64,000 nucleotides of DNA from contig JAZBRS010000029.1 in NCBI GenBank assembly GCA_037176725.1, forward strand, positions 44,030,001 through 44,094,000. Reading direction: 5' to 3'. The notes under the pieces are model-generated. The model had not been told where the DNA came from and did no database searches. It saw only the letters and a list, made by a program, of their open reading frames with translations. Both the position numbers and the translations under genes were made by a program. Below, piece after piece: positions 55,325 to 64,000 of this stretch; positions within the stretch are counted from its first letter, which is position 1, and each line of letters opens with the position of its first letter. This DNA comes from Posidonia oceanica. Taxonomy: Eukaryota > Streptophyta > Magnoliopsida > Alismatales > Posidoniaceae.

Positions 55325-56560
55325 GTACGTTATACGCGTGAGCTAGCGCGTCTAACATTGGACGCTGCAATATCCATGTCTAATGACTACTAAACAGAAG
55401 CCTTTCTGTTTTAAAATTTCTCTTAGTTTTCTTTCCATAACTGGCCCAAGGACTGAGGTGTGAGGTGATCGGTTTTGCCGTAGGGACTAGAACCTCATTT
55501 TCCTTTGGGTGCTTTACAAAAAACCAAATAAAAATTGAATTTTTCTGAATGACTTGCATGGCCCTATTTAGGGAACTAATTTGATTGTGTCTATTCTTGG
55601 ATTACACAAAGTAACCACTTGAATCCTGAGCACCTCTGTTGCAAAGGACTTAAGAGAGGTGTTTGTGTTGTCACTTGCTTTCACAAGGGGCACTCTTCTT
55701 TCCCATGCTCCATGTGGAAGTAAGTTAGAACCCCAAGTCTTGATTTGTATTCCTCCCCCCTTTCGGTGGTTTGTTTATTTTGTTGTTGTTGATACGCGAG
55801 AGACCCGATCAATCCTGAGTATGTTGGGCTCTACCTCTACGGGGTAGGGATCTAAGTGTATTCGGGCTCCCCCTAACATCCTCAGGAGTTGAGGTAGGGG
55901 GTAGTACCAAAAAAAAAAATTTACTCATTTTGTGAGGATCCATAGAAATCCCTGAAAAAAGAAGCCATACCTAAGCCTCAAGGTACCCTAAGAGCTATGC
56001 AGGTTTAAGACACTAATCTCAAAGCGAAAACATAAATCAAAATTTTAAATCGCTGTCTAAAAGTGTTTCTGTGAAGTTCTCTAAAACAGGGTGTTAGACG
56101 CTGAAATCTCTGCGTCTAACGTTAGACACAGGAAATAACGTGTCTAACACATTCTTTGCTTGGCTGTTTATTTTCTAGCTTTTCTGTGGTGGATTAATTG
56201 CAGGGTAAAACATTTGAAAAACCATAAACAGGACAGTAGCAGTTTTCTATTCAGTTTTTACTTTTTAGGACCCTATATTAAAACGCAAAATTTTGTAATT
56301 TCCTTTTTTTGTAAGCACTTGCAACCCTTCCATTATATGTATAAAAAAAAAGAGAGAGAAGAAAAAAGAAAAAAAAGGAAAAAAGGAAAAGGAAAAAAAA
56401 GAGAGAAAACAGAAAAAAAAAGAAAAAAGGAGAGAAAGAAAAAAGGAAAAGAGAGGAAAAAGAGAAGACAGGAAAAGAACAGAGGAATACTGTTGTGGGT
56501 GTTGTACGCATGAATTACTGCGTCCAACATTGTATGCGTATTTGGAGGATATTACGTCCT
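55325..56560 (+). repeat. Three AACGTT-type palindromic modules in Tat-D
   Basis: Modules near 55325-55390, 56090-56160 and 56493-56545. The clearest is GTGTTAGACGC, spacer, GCGTCTAACGTTAGACAC, spacer, GTGTCTAACAC. The order and spacing match the Tat-A modules, with compensating changes in both arms. A further variant is near 60465-60520 (GATAACGTTATCC). Confidence 0.8.
56340..56485 (+). repeat. A/G-rich (AAAAAGG, GAGAGAAA) tract
   Basis: Low-complexity purine sequence just before gag. The Phe-rich frames on the opposite strand are compositional. Confidence 0.85.
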
Positions 56561-56611
56561 GAATCAAATTTCATCTCATTTTCAAAGTGGCTATGATGCT
56601 GAACCAAACCT

Positions 56612-57997
56612 TTGATGCTGAACATTGAAAAAGAGAGAGGTCAGACTAAAGTGCCTAAGGAGGAACCTATCATGAAGATGTTTCATCCAACCACTGGAGA
56701 AGAAATGGATCCCGACTCGATCCAATATCAAGCCGTGTGTCGCTTCCTTTACAGCAACACCAACCAACCTGGCCCAATGGGCATATCAAATCAACAAGAT
56801 CTCCATCATGGTCAATACCTCTCTGGTGAAGGACTACGAAGGCCTGTCGCAAACCACATCCCTAAAGGTCTATACCAGGGACAGCTTGGAAATGCGCCAC
56901 TGGACACCGAACACCAGGGGCAGAGAAACAACCCCAATGGAATATTCCGAACAAGGGGCCATCCTTTGTTCTTTGAGCAATCACAGTAGCAGCCACATGG
57001 CCAATATAAAGGGCGGGTCAACCCATTATTCTCCAGTCAACCAGAACGGTTCCCTCAGGCTACAAATTCAAATGCTCAAGCAGCTCAGATAGGCAGCACC
57101 GACTTGGTAGAAATGAGGAAGATGCTCAATGCACTAGGAGTTCACACTCAAGCTCCACCTTCCTTCGATATGGGCAAGTTCCCTCACTTTCGGCTACCTC
57201 CGGGCTTCAAATATCCTAAGATGCCCCGATTTGATGGAACTAAGAATCCTCAAAGCCACATTGTGAGATTCCAAAGGGAGGCTGCGCCTTACTGCCATGA
57301 CCTAGGGCTCCTTATCCACCTGTTCTTCTATTTCTTCGAAGGAGAGCCCATGGAGTGGTTCATGCCACTGAGCAAGGAAGAATTAAGCAGCTTCAAGCAA
57401 ATTCAAGAAAACTTCCTACTCAAGTACCAGTATAAGGTGGAGCCCAAGCCAACCTTCCTCGACTTAGCAAAAGAAATGATGGAACCTAGCGAAGACTGGT
57501 TCACTTATGCCAATTGGTGGAGAGACATGGCCGCGAGATTAGGCCTAGAAATCCCAGAGAGACAAATGGTCCAAAAGCTGATAGCAAACACAACAGGGCC
57601 AATGAAGAAAGGACTGGCTAGCGCCTACTGCCCATCTATCTCAGCATTATATGAGATGCCAGCATCAATCAGAGAAAATATCCATGAATTTGAAGAACCA
57701 CAACCAATTGAAGATGATATTGAAGATGACATCGATCAAACTACAGTTTATCAAATTCAAGGAAGAAAGGGCAATACCTATTATGGCAATAAAAGGCAAC
57801 AATGGAGGCAACCACAACCTATCTCAAGTCTGTGGCAAACTCCAGTCCAACCAGCACTGCACCAAGAGCCAGTAATTACACAGGTGCTAAGAGTACAGCA
57901 AGCTCAACCAATATTGAGGCATCAACCTCTGACACACTCAAGCAAGCCAATAAAATATACGGAGGAGGTCAAGACACCACTCTCACAAGGCAGTTGA
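56612..57997 (+). pseudogene. gag: Tat-D gag
   Basis: One frame from the ATG at 56612 to 57997 with a single internal TAG at 56987-56989, between two Gln codons (SQ-stop-QPHGQY). The capsid part begins with FRLPPGFKYPKMPRFDGTKN (near 57190) and includes LFFYFFEGEPMEWFMPLSKE, QENFLLKYQYKVEPKP and DWFTYANWWRDMAARLG, all typical of Tat Gag. A Gln-rich N-terminal part precedes it. No zinc knuckle follows. The frame ends at 57997, and the downstream acidic repeat region is in another frame. With one stop it is the least damaged gene in the window. Confidence 0.9.
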
Positions 57998-58019
57998 AAT
58001 ATGTGGGGCATTTTCAAGA

Positions 58020-58460
58020 AAGATAAACTAATGCCAATGCCTGTACCTGAGCCAAAGCCAATGCCAGAGCCAGCACCTAAAGCTAGAGCAAGAACCATTG
58101 CCAATGCCCGTACTTGAGCCAGAGCCAATGCCAGAGCCAGCACCCGAGCTAGAGCAAGAACCATTGCCAATGCTCAACCCTGAGCTAGAGCCAATGCCAA
58201 TGCTAGAGCCAGCACCCGAGCTAGAGCAAGAACCATTGCCAATGCCCGACCTTGAGCCAGAGCCAATGCCAGAGCCAACACTCGAGCTAGAGCAAGAACC
58301 ATTGCCAATGCCTGACCCTAAGCCAAAGCCAGCACTCAACCTAGAGCAAGAAGCATTGCCAATGCCTGAGCCAAAGCCAATGCTAGAGCCAGCACCCATA
58401 CTAGAGCCCGTGCCCATGCCAAAGCTAGTACCCAAGCCCGACCAAGAGATAATGTTAGTG
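58020..58460 (+). repeat. Imperfect coding-type repeats rich in Pro, Glu and Met
   Basis: Units of GAGCCAATGCCAGAGCCAGC and GAGCTAGAGCAAGAACC repeat with phase kept in multiples of three, giving PMPEPAPELEQEPLPMP-type peptides. The repeats look to have grown within a coding frame, perhaps the C-terminal tail of gag. Confidence 0.88.
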
Positions 58461-58805
58461 CCACCAAAAGCATCCAACCCAGATGTTGTGAGGGCAGAGC
58501 TAGGGGAAGAAAATGAGCTTACTGCGCTTTCCTACATCAAGGAACTGTTTCCTCATCCACCTAGGCCTCTTGACATATCAGTTTGTGGAAAGTGTATCCC
58601 TGCCATGAAATGGTGCCCATGGAAGCACATGCTAAAGAAGCGGATTCCGTGCATCGACAGGGTCAACTTTGCCCGCAAGCCAAAAATCAAAAGAATGCCC
58701 CAACTAATGTGGCTTGCGACGCAAGGGGCAGAGCACCATGCTCATCCATCAGGCTACCCTCCTCTCTCAAGACGAGGCACAGATTTCGTGTTTGACACTG
58801 GTTAG
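58098..58805 (+). pseudogene. Acidic Pro/Glu-repeat protein segment after Tat-D gag
   Basis: 235 open codons in another frame than gag. The first 130 residues are the Pro/Glu/Met repeats; the rest (ELTALSYIKELFPHPPRPLD, CGKCIPAMKWCPWKHMLKK) has a C-x2-C and basic residues but I cannot name a domain. It ends at a TAG at 58803. It is probably the frameshifted gag tail. Confidence 0.55.
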
Positions 58806-58971
58806 GGAGTCGGAAGTGAGAGGCCTCTACTGATGGAGGCTACACTAGGGGCATCCCCCTAGTTATTGTGAATAGACTTCGTCTTTATTTTCCTGTTTTT
58901 CTATTGTCTTGTTCAAGCATGAAAAATACATAAATAAAACACATCCCTTCACGCAATAAAGTGTAAACTTA

Positions 58972-59196
58972 ATGAGAAGAAATTTCCTTCCACGCAAGCA
59001 TGGGAAACTGAGACCAAATTGGGAAGGACCATACTTGGTGGTTGAGGCATATCCGGGCAATGCCTATTCACTAGGCTTGAATATCCCTGGAATGCGCTGC
59101 ACCTCAAATGGTACTACCCTTGACATGCACATAGAGCCACTAGATTACCCGTGCTTGAGGACCTACTGTTTCCAAAGCCTAAGAGTCATACCTTAA
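58972..59196 (+). pseudogene. pol: Tat-D integrase C-terminal remnant
   Basis: RKHGKLRPNWEGPYLVVEAYPGNAYSL matches the integrase C-terminal domain of Tat/Ogre elements (compare FRPNWCGRYIIKQIFSGGA in Tat-E at about 48130). It lies 165 bp after the gag-tail frame. Protease, RT, both RNases H and the integrase core are therefore deleted, leaving only the last 60 or so residues. Ends at the stop at 59196. Confidence 0.85.
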
Positions 59197-60530
59197 CCTC
59201 ACCTCACAAACACTTTGTGGGAGAAGGAGGGAAAATGGTCCAACACTGAGATAGAGGCAAATCATAAGAAGCCCCCTCCCAGTTCATGAACAACAAGTCC
59301 ACACACATCCCTTGAGTTAGACACATTACCCTAGTACAAATCAAGTAAGCGTCTAAGGCCAAAACTTAGAAGCGTAGAAAAGAGGGGAGTGTACCAAATA
59401 GAAGAGTGTCTCGGTCCGTCAAAGAACAAGTATCCATTGGCTGAGCACTCAAATGGGGTGAGACTACATGCCAAAATACCCAGAAAAGAAGAGAGAAAAG
59501 AAGACAGCAAAGAAGCTGTCCACATGCAAGAAAAGAAAGAGAATTGAAAAGAAGGCAGTAAAGAAGCTGTCCAAGAGTCAAAACTGAAAAGCTGGAGAAA
59601 TACTAGGCACAGTAGGAATCAACCTCGAATTAGGAGGGGTATAGGCTTCAAATCTTTAGCCGAAATCTTAGGATAGGTCATTGAGCTTCCTTCCATCCAC
59701 ATCCTGCACTGTACACTAAGAGGCAAGGGGCAGAAGCCTAGGTCTATAGACTGTTAGGCGCCAAAGCAAGCTTGAAGTATCCATGGCTCCAAGATGCATA
59801 AGGGATTCGATTATCAAGGTTTCCTGACCACGAGGTCTCGTGTTTCCCAACTCCTTGGAAGATTCTTTTTCTCCTACAAAAATCCAAAAAAATTATAAAA
59901 CCAAAAATCCAAAAAAATTATAAAACAAAAAAAATCCAAAAAAATGGTAAAACCAAAAACCAAAAAAAATGATAAAAAATCCAAAAAAATGATAAAACAA
60001 AAAATCCAAAAAATGATAAAACCAAAAATCCAAAAAAAAAAAGCAAAAATCCAAAAATAGTGAGTAGGATAAAATCTACCCAACCAACAGCACCTCATGA
60101 AAATGATAACAAGTAAGGCCGATGATGCAAAAATCTAGGAAATTTTATGACTTTGTGTCGTACTTGACCTCTCCTATTCAGGACGGTCATTCGGTATTCG
60201 CCTGCGAGCCAAGATTGGGATCTCGAGAAGAGACAGTCCCTCATCTAACATGCCATCTTTAGACAACAAAGCTGAGGCCAAAGCTCGTTATCCAAAACCT
60301 AATTTTCAATTGTTTATTTCATGATTGATTATGTTTTTTATGCTTACTTTGGACTAGGGGCGATAATAACCCTAGATGGAATAATAAATTTGCCAAGATT
60401 GTGCAGAAAAATCATTCAGAGGCAATGAACGAGCCAATACCGTTCAAATTAGCTTTCCGTCGTTGGACGTAGAAACCTCAGCAGATAACGTTATCCACAC
60501 CATATCAGGTGTATAACGTTTTAGAAAAAG
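59197..60530 (+). other. Tat-D 3' untranslated region, first part
   Basis: No gene. 59450-59590 has a duplicated AAAGAAGCTGTCCA segment (period about 55 bp). 59870-60060 is an A-rich array of AAAAATCCAAAAAAATNATAAAACC units of about 17-25 bp. Confidence 0.65.
59870..60060 (+). repeat. A-rich AAATCCAAAAAAAT tandem units
   Basis: Ten or so units with AATCCAAAAAAATNATAAAAC and variable A runs. Confidence 0.85.
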
Positions 60531-60534
60531 GATC

Positions 60535-60862
60535 CTGGAGCACAACCAGGTAACCAAAGCAAATGATCCCGTAGCAAAATCGGGTAACCAAAGCAAGAAC
60601 CCCGGAGCATAACTGGGTAACCAAAGCAAAGGATCCCGGAGCACAACCGGGTAACCAAAGCAATGGATGCCGGAGCATAATCGGGTAACCAAAGCAAGGA
60701 CCCCGGAGCATAACTGGGTAACCAAAGTAAAGGACCCTGGAGCAAAACTGGGTAACCAAAGCAAAGGACCCCGGAGCAAAATCGGGTAACCAAAGCGAAG
60801 GACCTCAGAGCATGACTGGGTAACCAAAGTAAAGTACCCCAGAGCACAACCGGGTCAACAAA
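60535..60862 (+). repeat. 33-34-bp tandem array in Tat-D 3' untranslated region
   Basis: About nine units of GGGTAACCAAAGCAAAGGAC then CCCGGAGCA. GGTAACC and CCCGGAGC are the conserved parts. Open frames on the minus strand are artefacts of the array. Confidence 0.93.
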
Positions 60863-60865
60863 GCA

Positions 60866-61317
60866 AAGCCAACGGTATTAGTGGACCCATCGCTCACTAA
60901 CTCTTGGGTTAGAAGATGACGGTCTCTGTCGAGAATGTAGGCAACATTCGATGAAAGGACACTTGATTCTGGCGAATAAAGCCAACGGTATTAGTGGACC
61001 CATCGCTCACTAACTCTTGGGTCAGAAGATGACGGTTTCTATCGAGAATGTAGGCAACATTCGATGAAATGACACTTGATTCTAGCGAATAAAGCCAACG
61101 GTATTAGTGGACCCATCATTCACTAACTCCCGGGTTAGAAGACGACGGTCTCTGTCGAGAATATAGGCAACATTCGATGAAAGGACACTTGATTCTGGTG
61201 AATAAAGCCAATGGTATTAGTGGACCCATCGTTCACTAACTCCCGGGTCACAAGACGACAGTCTCTGTCGAGAATGTAGGCAACATTCAATGAAAGGACA
61301 CCTGATTATGACAAATA
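60866..61317 (+). repeat. 112-bp tandem array, four units
   Basis: Units begin near 60866, 60980, 61092 and 61205 with AAAGCCAACGGTATTAGTGG and contain GAATGTAGGCAACATTCGATG; a fifth, diverged unit runs on to about 61460. The unit is highly conserved among the first four. Confidence 0.93.
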
Positions 61318-61699
61318 GAGCCAATGCGGCTAGAAGAGAAGAGGTCAACCCCCTTTTGCCCAATACCTGGGAACATCATGGACCTCTCGCTCACCAACCT
61401 GCGTATCATAAAATGATGGTCCCTGTGGAGAGTGTAGGCTTCACTTGATGAAAGGGCACCTGATTATGACAAAAATTGCATCCACGCATATGTCAATTTG
61501 CCATAGGTGGTGAGAAAAATTCTTGAGCCAACCCGATATACAAATTAAAGTTGGCAATGATTGAGGAACCTCATTATCTAGGGTCATGCATTGCATACCA
61601 TGATCACCACCTTCGCATTCCCGCAAGCACGCATCCATGCATAGCACATTGTATTGCATTCGCATTGAGTGGTCGTCAGAAACATTAGCTATCCATCTT

Positions 61700-61990
61700 T
61701 TAAGCTTGACTCCCGTGGACAACCCCCGTGGCCATGTCTTTTAGTTTGACCCCTGCGGGCAACCCCCGTAGCAGTGTCTTTTAGTTTGACCCCTGCGGGC
61801 AACCCTCATAGCAGTGTCTTTTAGTTTGACCCCCGCAGGCAACTCCCATGGCAGTGTCTTTAGTTTGACCCCTGTGGGCAACCCCCGTGGCAGTGTCTCT
61901 TAGTTTGACCTCCACAGGCAACTCCCGTGGCAGTGTCTTTTAGTTCGACCCCCGCGGGTAACCCCTGCGGTCGTGTCTTTAGTTTGTTCC
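61700..61990 (+). repeat. 40-bp tandem array, seven units
   Basis: Units of TGTCTTTTAGTTTGACCCC, GCGGGCAACCCCCGTGGCAG. GCGGG and CCCCCGT in each unit can pair. Confidence 0.92.
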
Positions 61991-62150
61991 CCTTGGGAAA
62001 TCTCCTTGGCCGTGTTTTTTTAGCCGACCCTCATTGTGTCTTGTCCAAGTCTCGTGGCAGTAGGCATTGGATTTCTTTTAAGATCTTTGGGCAACGCCAC
62101 ATGGGGGTATCGTCTCGTCTTGTAGCTAGCTTCGTGCTGAAGCAACCTAC

Positions 62151-62164
62151 AAGGAGGGGCAATC
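62151..62164 (+). other. Polypurine tract of Tat-D
   Basis: AAGGAGGGGCAATC directly before TGTAGATACCCC at 62165; same layout as Tat-A at 25017-25030. Confidence 0.88.
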
Positions 62165-62343
62165 TGTAGATACCCCGTTTTGGCACTTCCCTTGCATTTT
62201 TAGGTACCACTGCACTATATCATGCACCACTCATCATTAGAAGAAATTTGCTCAGCTTAAGTACTCTCCAAAAGCCCAATTGCCAGTCTGGGTCGTTATA
62301 AGCTGGAAACCCAGCGTTTAATGTTATAAGATAGAAACCCAAC
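62165..62343 (+). mobile_element. Tat-D 3' LTR, first 179 bp
   Basis: Near-identical to 53808-53985 (TTTTTAGGTACCACTGCACT and CAGTCTGGGTCGTTATAAGC shared). It breaks off in the hairpin array where a Tat-B LTR begins; the rest lies outside the window. Confidence 0.9.
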
Positions 62344-64000
62344 TGTTGACATCTCATCTTGACAGGCTCGGATCATTTGGGACCTTCTAGTGACTTCTGG
62401 ATCTAAACCTAGGTCAAAACAACCCCCAACCCTCTTCATCTCACCCTTCAAAACAAGCCTAACTTGACCTAAGCCCACACCCTCTTCCCAAGCCTAAAAC
62501 CTGCCCAAAAACCATAGGAAAACCCATCAACCCCTACTTAGCAAACCTACCCAAACACCTAAAAATTCTCAGCCCAAAATCATTCCCAAAAACCCTAGAA
62601 AACTTAGGTGAAACCATCCTTTTTCTACACCTCAAAACCCCTCCAAAACTTGCTCAAAACCAGATCAAATCCCCAGAACCAACACTAGAAACCCTAGGCT
62701 ACACACTCCCCAATTTTCACCCCATTTCAAGACCTTTAAGCCTTCCTCTCACCTAAATTATCCTTTTCTCTCTCCTAGATTATCCTTTTCTCTCTCCTCT
62801 CTCTCTCCTGATTATCCTCCCTCTTTTCATCCCCTTCTCTCTCTTTTTCTTGCCTGGTTGTGGGCCCCCTTTGTGCTTCTATCTCTTCTCTATCTTATTT
62901 CTATTTTTACCTTATTTTTAGCATTTTCCCTGACTTTTAAAAAATTGTTTTCCCCCAACTCATCTCTTTCCCCTTTATTCTCCCCTTTTTTCCTTTTCTT
63001 CTCCCTTCTCTTTTCCTTTTTCTTTCTTTTGCTAAAATCCATAAAAACCCATAAAAATCTCTAAAACTCTAAAACAAAAGGGAAACAAGCCAGAACCCTA
63101 AGAAAAATAATTAAAAATACTAAACAAACAATTAAAAACCTAAACCCAACTAAAATTAGCTAAAATGGAAAATCAAGGATGCAAGCTAAAAAATACAAAA
63201 TAACCAAAAGAAAATGCTGTAAAATCAAGGAAAAAACTAAAATATAATCAAAACCAACCAAAAGTGAAAACCTATCAAAATAATCTAAGAACAAACCCTA
63301 AGAAGAAGTAAAACATTTAAAAACACTAAGACAAATAACTTAATGGAAAAAGCTTGACTTAACAAACCTAAGAAAGACAACTTAAGAACTTAATTAAAAA
63401 GAAAATGAGAAGCAAATTAAAAAGATTTAAAAACACTTAATCTATCAAGAAGAAACTTAACTAAAAAACATCGAGAAAACTTAATAAATAAAAAATCAAA
63501 AGTGTAATTCAAAGAAAGACTTAAGAAGGATCCTAAAAAGACTAAAATCAAAAACCCAAAACTCACTCTAATTAATCTAAAAATAAATCTCAAAAAATCC
63601 TCACTAAAATCCCAGATACTTAACAAGAAAAACACAATGGAAAAATAATTTAAAAGGCTTAACAAACACTTAATCAAAATGGAAAACAAATTAAAAACAA
63701 AGAAAACCCTTAAAACCCTAATCAAACCCAAAACCCCTCTAAAACCAGGATTAATCAACTAAAAACAGTCATTAAAAATTCAATCAACATCCTAACTTAA
63801 AACACCAACACCCCAATATTTCTACCTATTTTTATTTTATTTTTACCTAATTTATTTCTCCTCTTTTTCTCCTCTCCTTCTCCCTTTCTTCCTATTCTTT
63901 TCCTTTTTCTCTGCTGGGCCCAATTCAGCCCGTCCACCCCTTCCTTCCTTTTTTCTTTTTTATTTTCTCCTCAGCCTGCGGCCCGGCCCGCCTTCCTCCT
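62344..64000 (+). mobile_element. Tat-B LTR, plus orientation, runs off the right edge
   Basis: It begins TGTTGACATCTCATCTTGACAG at 62344 and aligns with the reverse complement of the solo LTR from 13628 downward and of the 5756 LTR: CTCAAAACCCCTCC, ATTATCCTTTTCTCTCTCC, GGGCCCCCTTTGTGC and the A-rich AAAACCTAA part all recur in order. Only its AT-rich 5' part and the start of the pyrimidine tract (from about 63840) are inside the window. It interrupts the Tat-D 3' LTR. Confidence 0.88.

Larger units (their letters stand above)
53808..62343 (+). mobile_element. Tat-D element, gag-only, 3' LTR interrupted
   Basis: 5' LTR begins TGTAGATACCCCGTTTTGG at 53808; the same start recurs at 62165 after a polypurine tract, giving two LTRs in + orientation. 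Over the first 180 bp the LTRs match closely. The 3' LTR is cut at 62343 by a Tat-B LTR. Contents: hairpin array, TATA box, palindromic modules, gag pseudogene, acidic repeat region, integrase C-terminal remnant, three stacked tandem arrays. I could not place the 5' LTR end or the primer site; they lie between the TATA box and 56611. Confidence 0.85.

Noticed and set aside
56265..56567. Phe/Leu-rich putative membrane protein on the minus strand
   Set aside because: Translation of an A/G-rich low-complexity tract.
60444..60847. Minus-strand open frames across the 33-34-bp array
   Set aside because: Repeat artefact; frame shifts between 33- and 34-bp units and no domain.

Overview
This 64 kb window is plant nuclear DNA made almost entirely of nested LTR retrotransposons. 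I found no intact host gene, tRNA, rRNA or CRISPR array. The plant origin follows from the Tat/Ogre-type Ty3-gypsy domains (reverse transcriptase, RNase H, a second archaeal-type RNase H, integrase), the tRNA-Arg-like primer binding sites, a Ty1-copia element with an initiator-Met primer site, and a plant mobile domain (PMD) pseudogene. The species cannot be named from the sequence alone.

I use working names for the elements. Tat-A is a + strand element: its 5' LTR lies at 7571-7675 plus 13634-17212 (split by an insertion, left end outside the window), its internal region at 17213-25030 and its 3' LTR at 25031-28830. Tat-B is a family of very long LTRs. One is a minus-strand LTR at 1-5756 cut by the window edge, one is a + strand LTR fragment at 5757-7570, one is a complete minus-strand solo LTR at 7676-13628 with a 5-bp target duplication, and one is a + strand LTR running off the right edge from 62344. 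The first three sit inside the 5' LTR of Tat-A; the last sits inside the 3' LTR of Tat-D. Tat-C comprises a + strand LTR and gag (29223-35551) back to back with a minus-strand LTR (about 35562-39242). A minus-strand Ty1-copia fragment (39243-43410) follows. Tat-E is a minus-strand Tat/Ogre element with decayed pol at about 48012-52166, an LTR end at 52917 and a PMD pseudogene on the opposite strand (44755-46239). Tat-D is a + strand, gag-only element from 53808 to 62343.

All coding regions are broken. Tat-A keeps gag only, and Tat-D keeps gag plus the last piece of integrase, so both look non-autonomous. Tat-E has both RNase H domains and all integrase subdomains but carries stops, frameshifts and one lost catalytic Asp. 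Many stops are TAG where a relative has CAG, as expected from deamination of methylated CHG sites in silenced plant DNA.

The most interesting structure lies outside the genes. The LTRs share a modular layout: pyrimidine tract, GC-rich island, degenerate GCATTT/AGTCC array, short tandem-repeat block, a strongly conserved segment containing CCTAACACCTTCCCC, an internal copy of the primer-binding-site core, then the LTR end. Tat-A and Tat-D LTRs also carry repeated palindromic modules centred on AACGTT, and Tat-D has an array of 28-bp hairpins. The 3' untranslated parts of Tat-A and Tat-D hold several stacked tandem arrays that could seed satellites.
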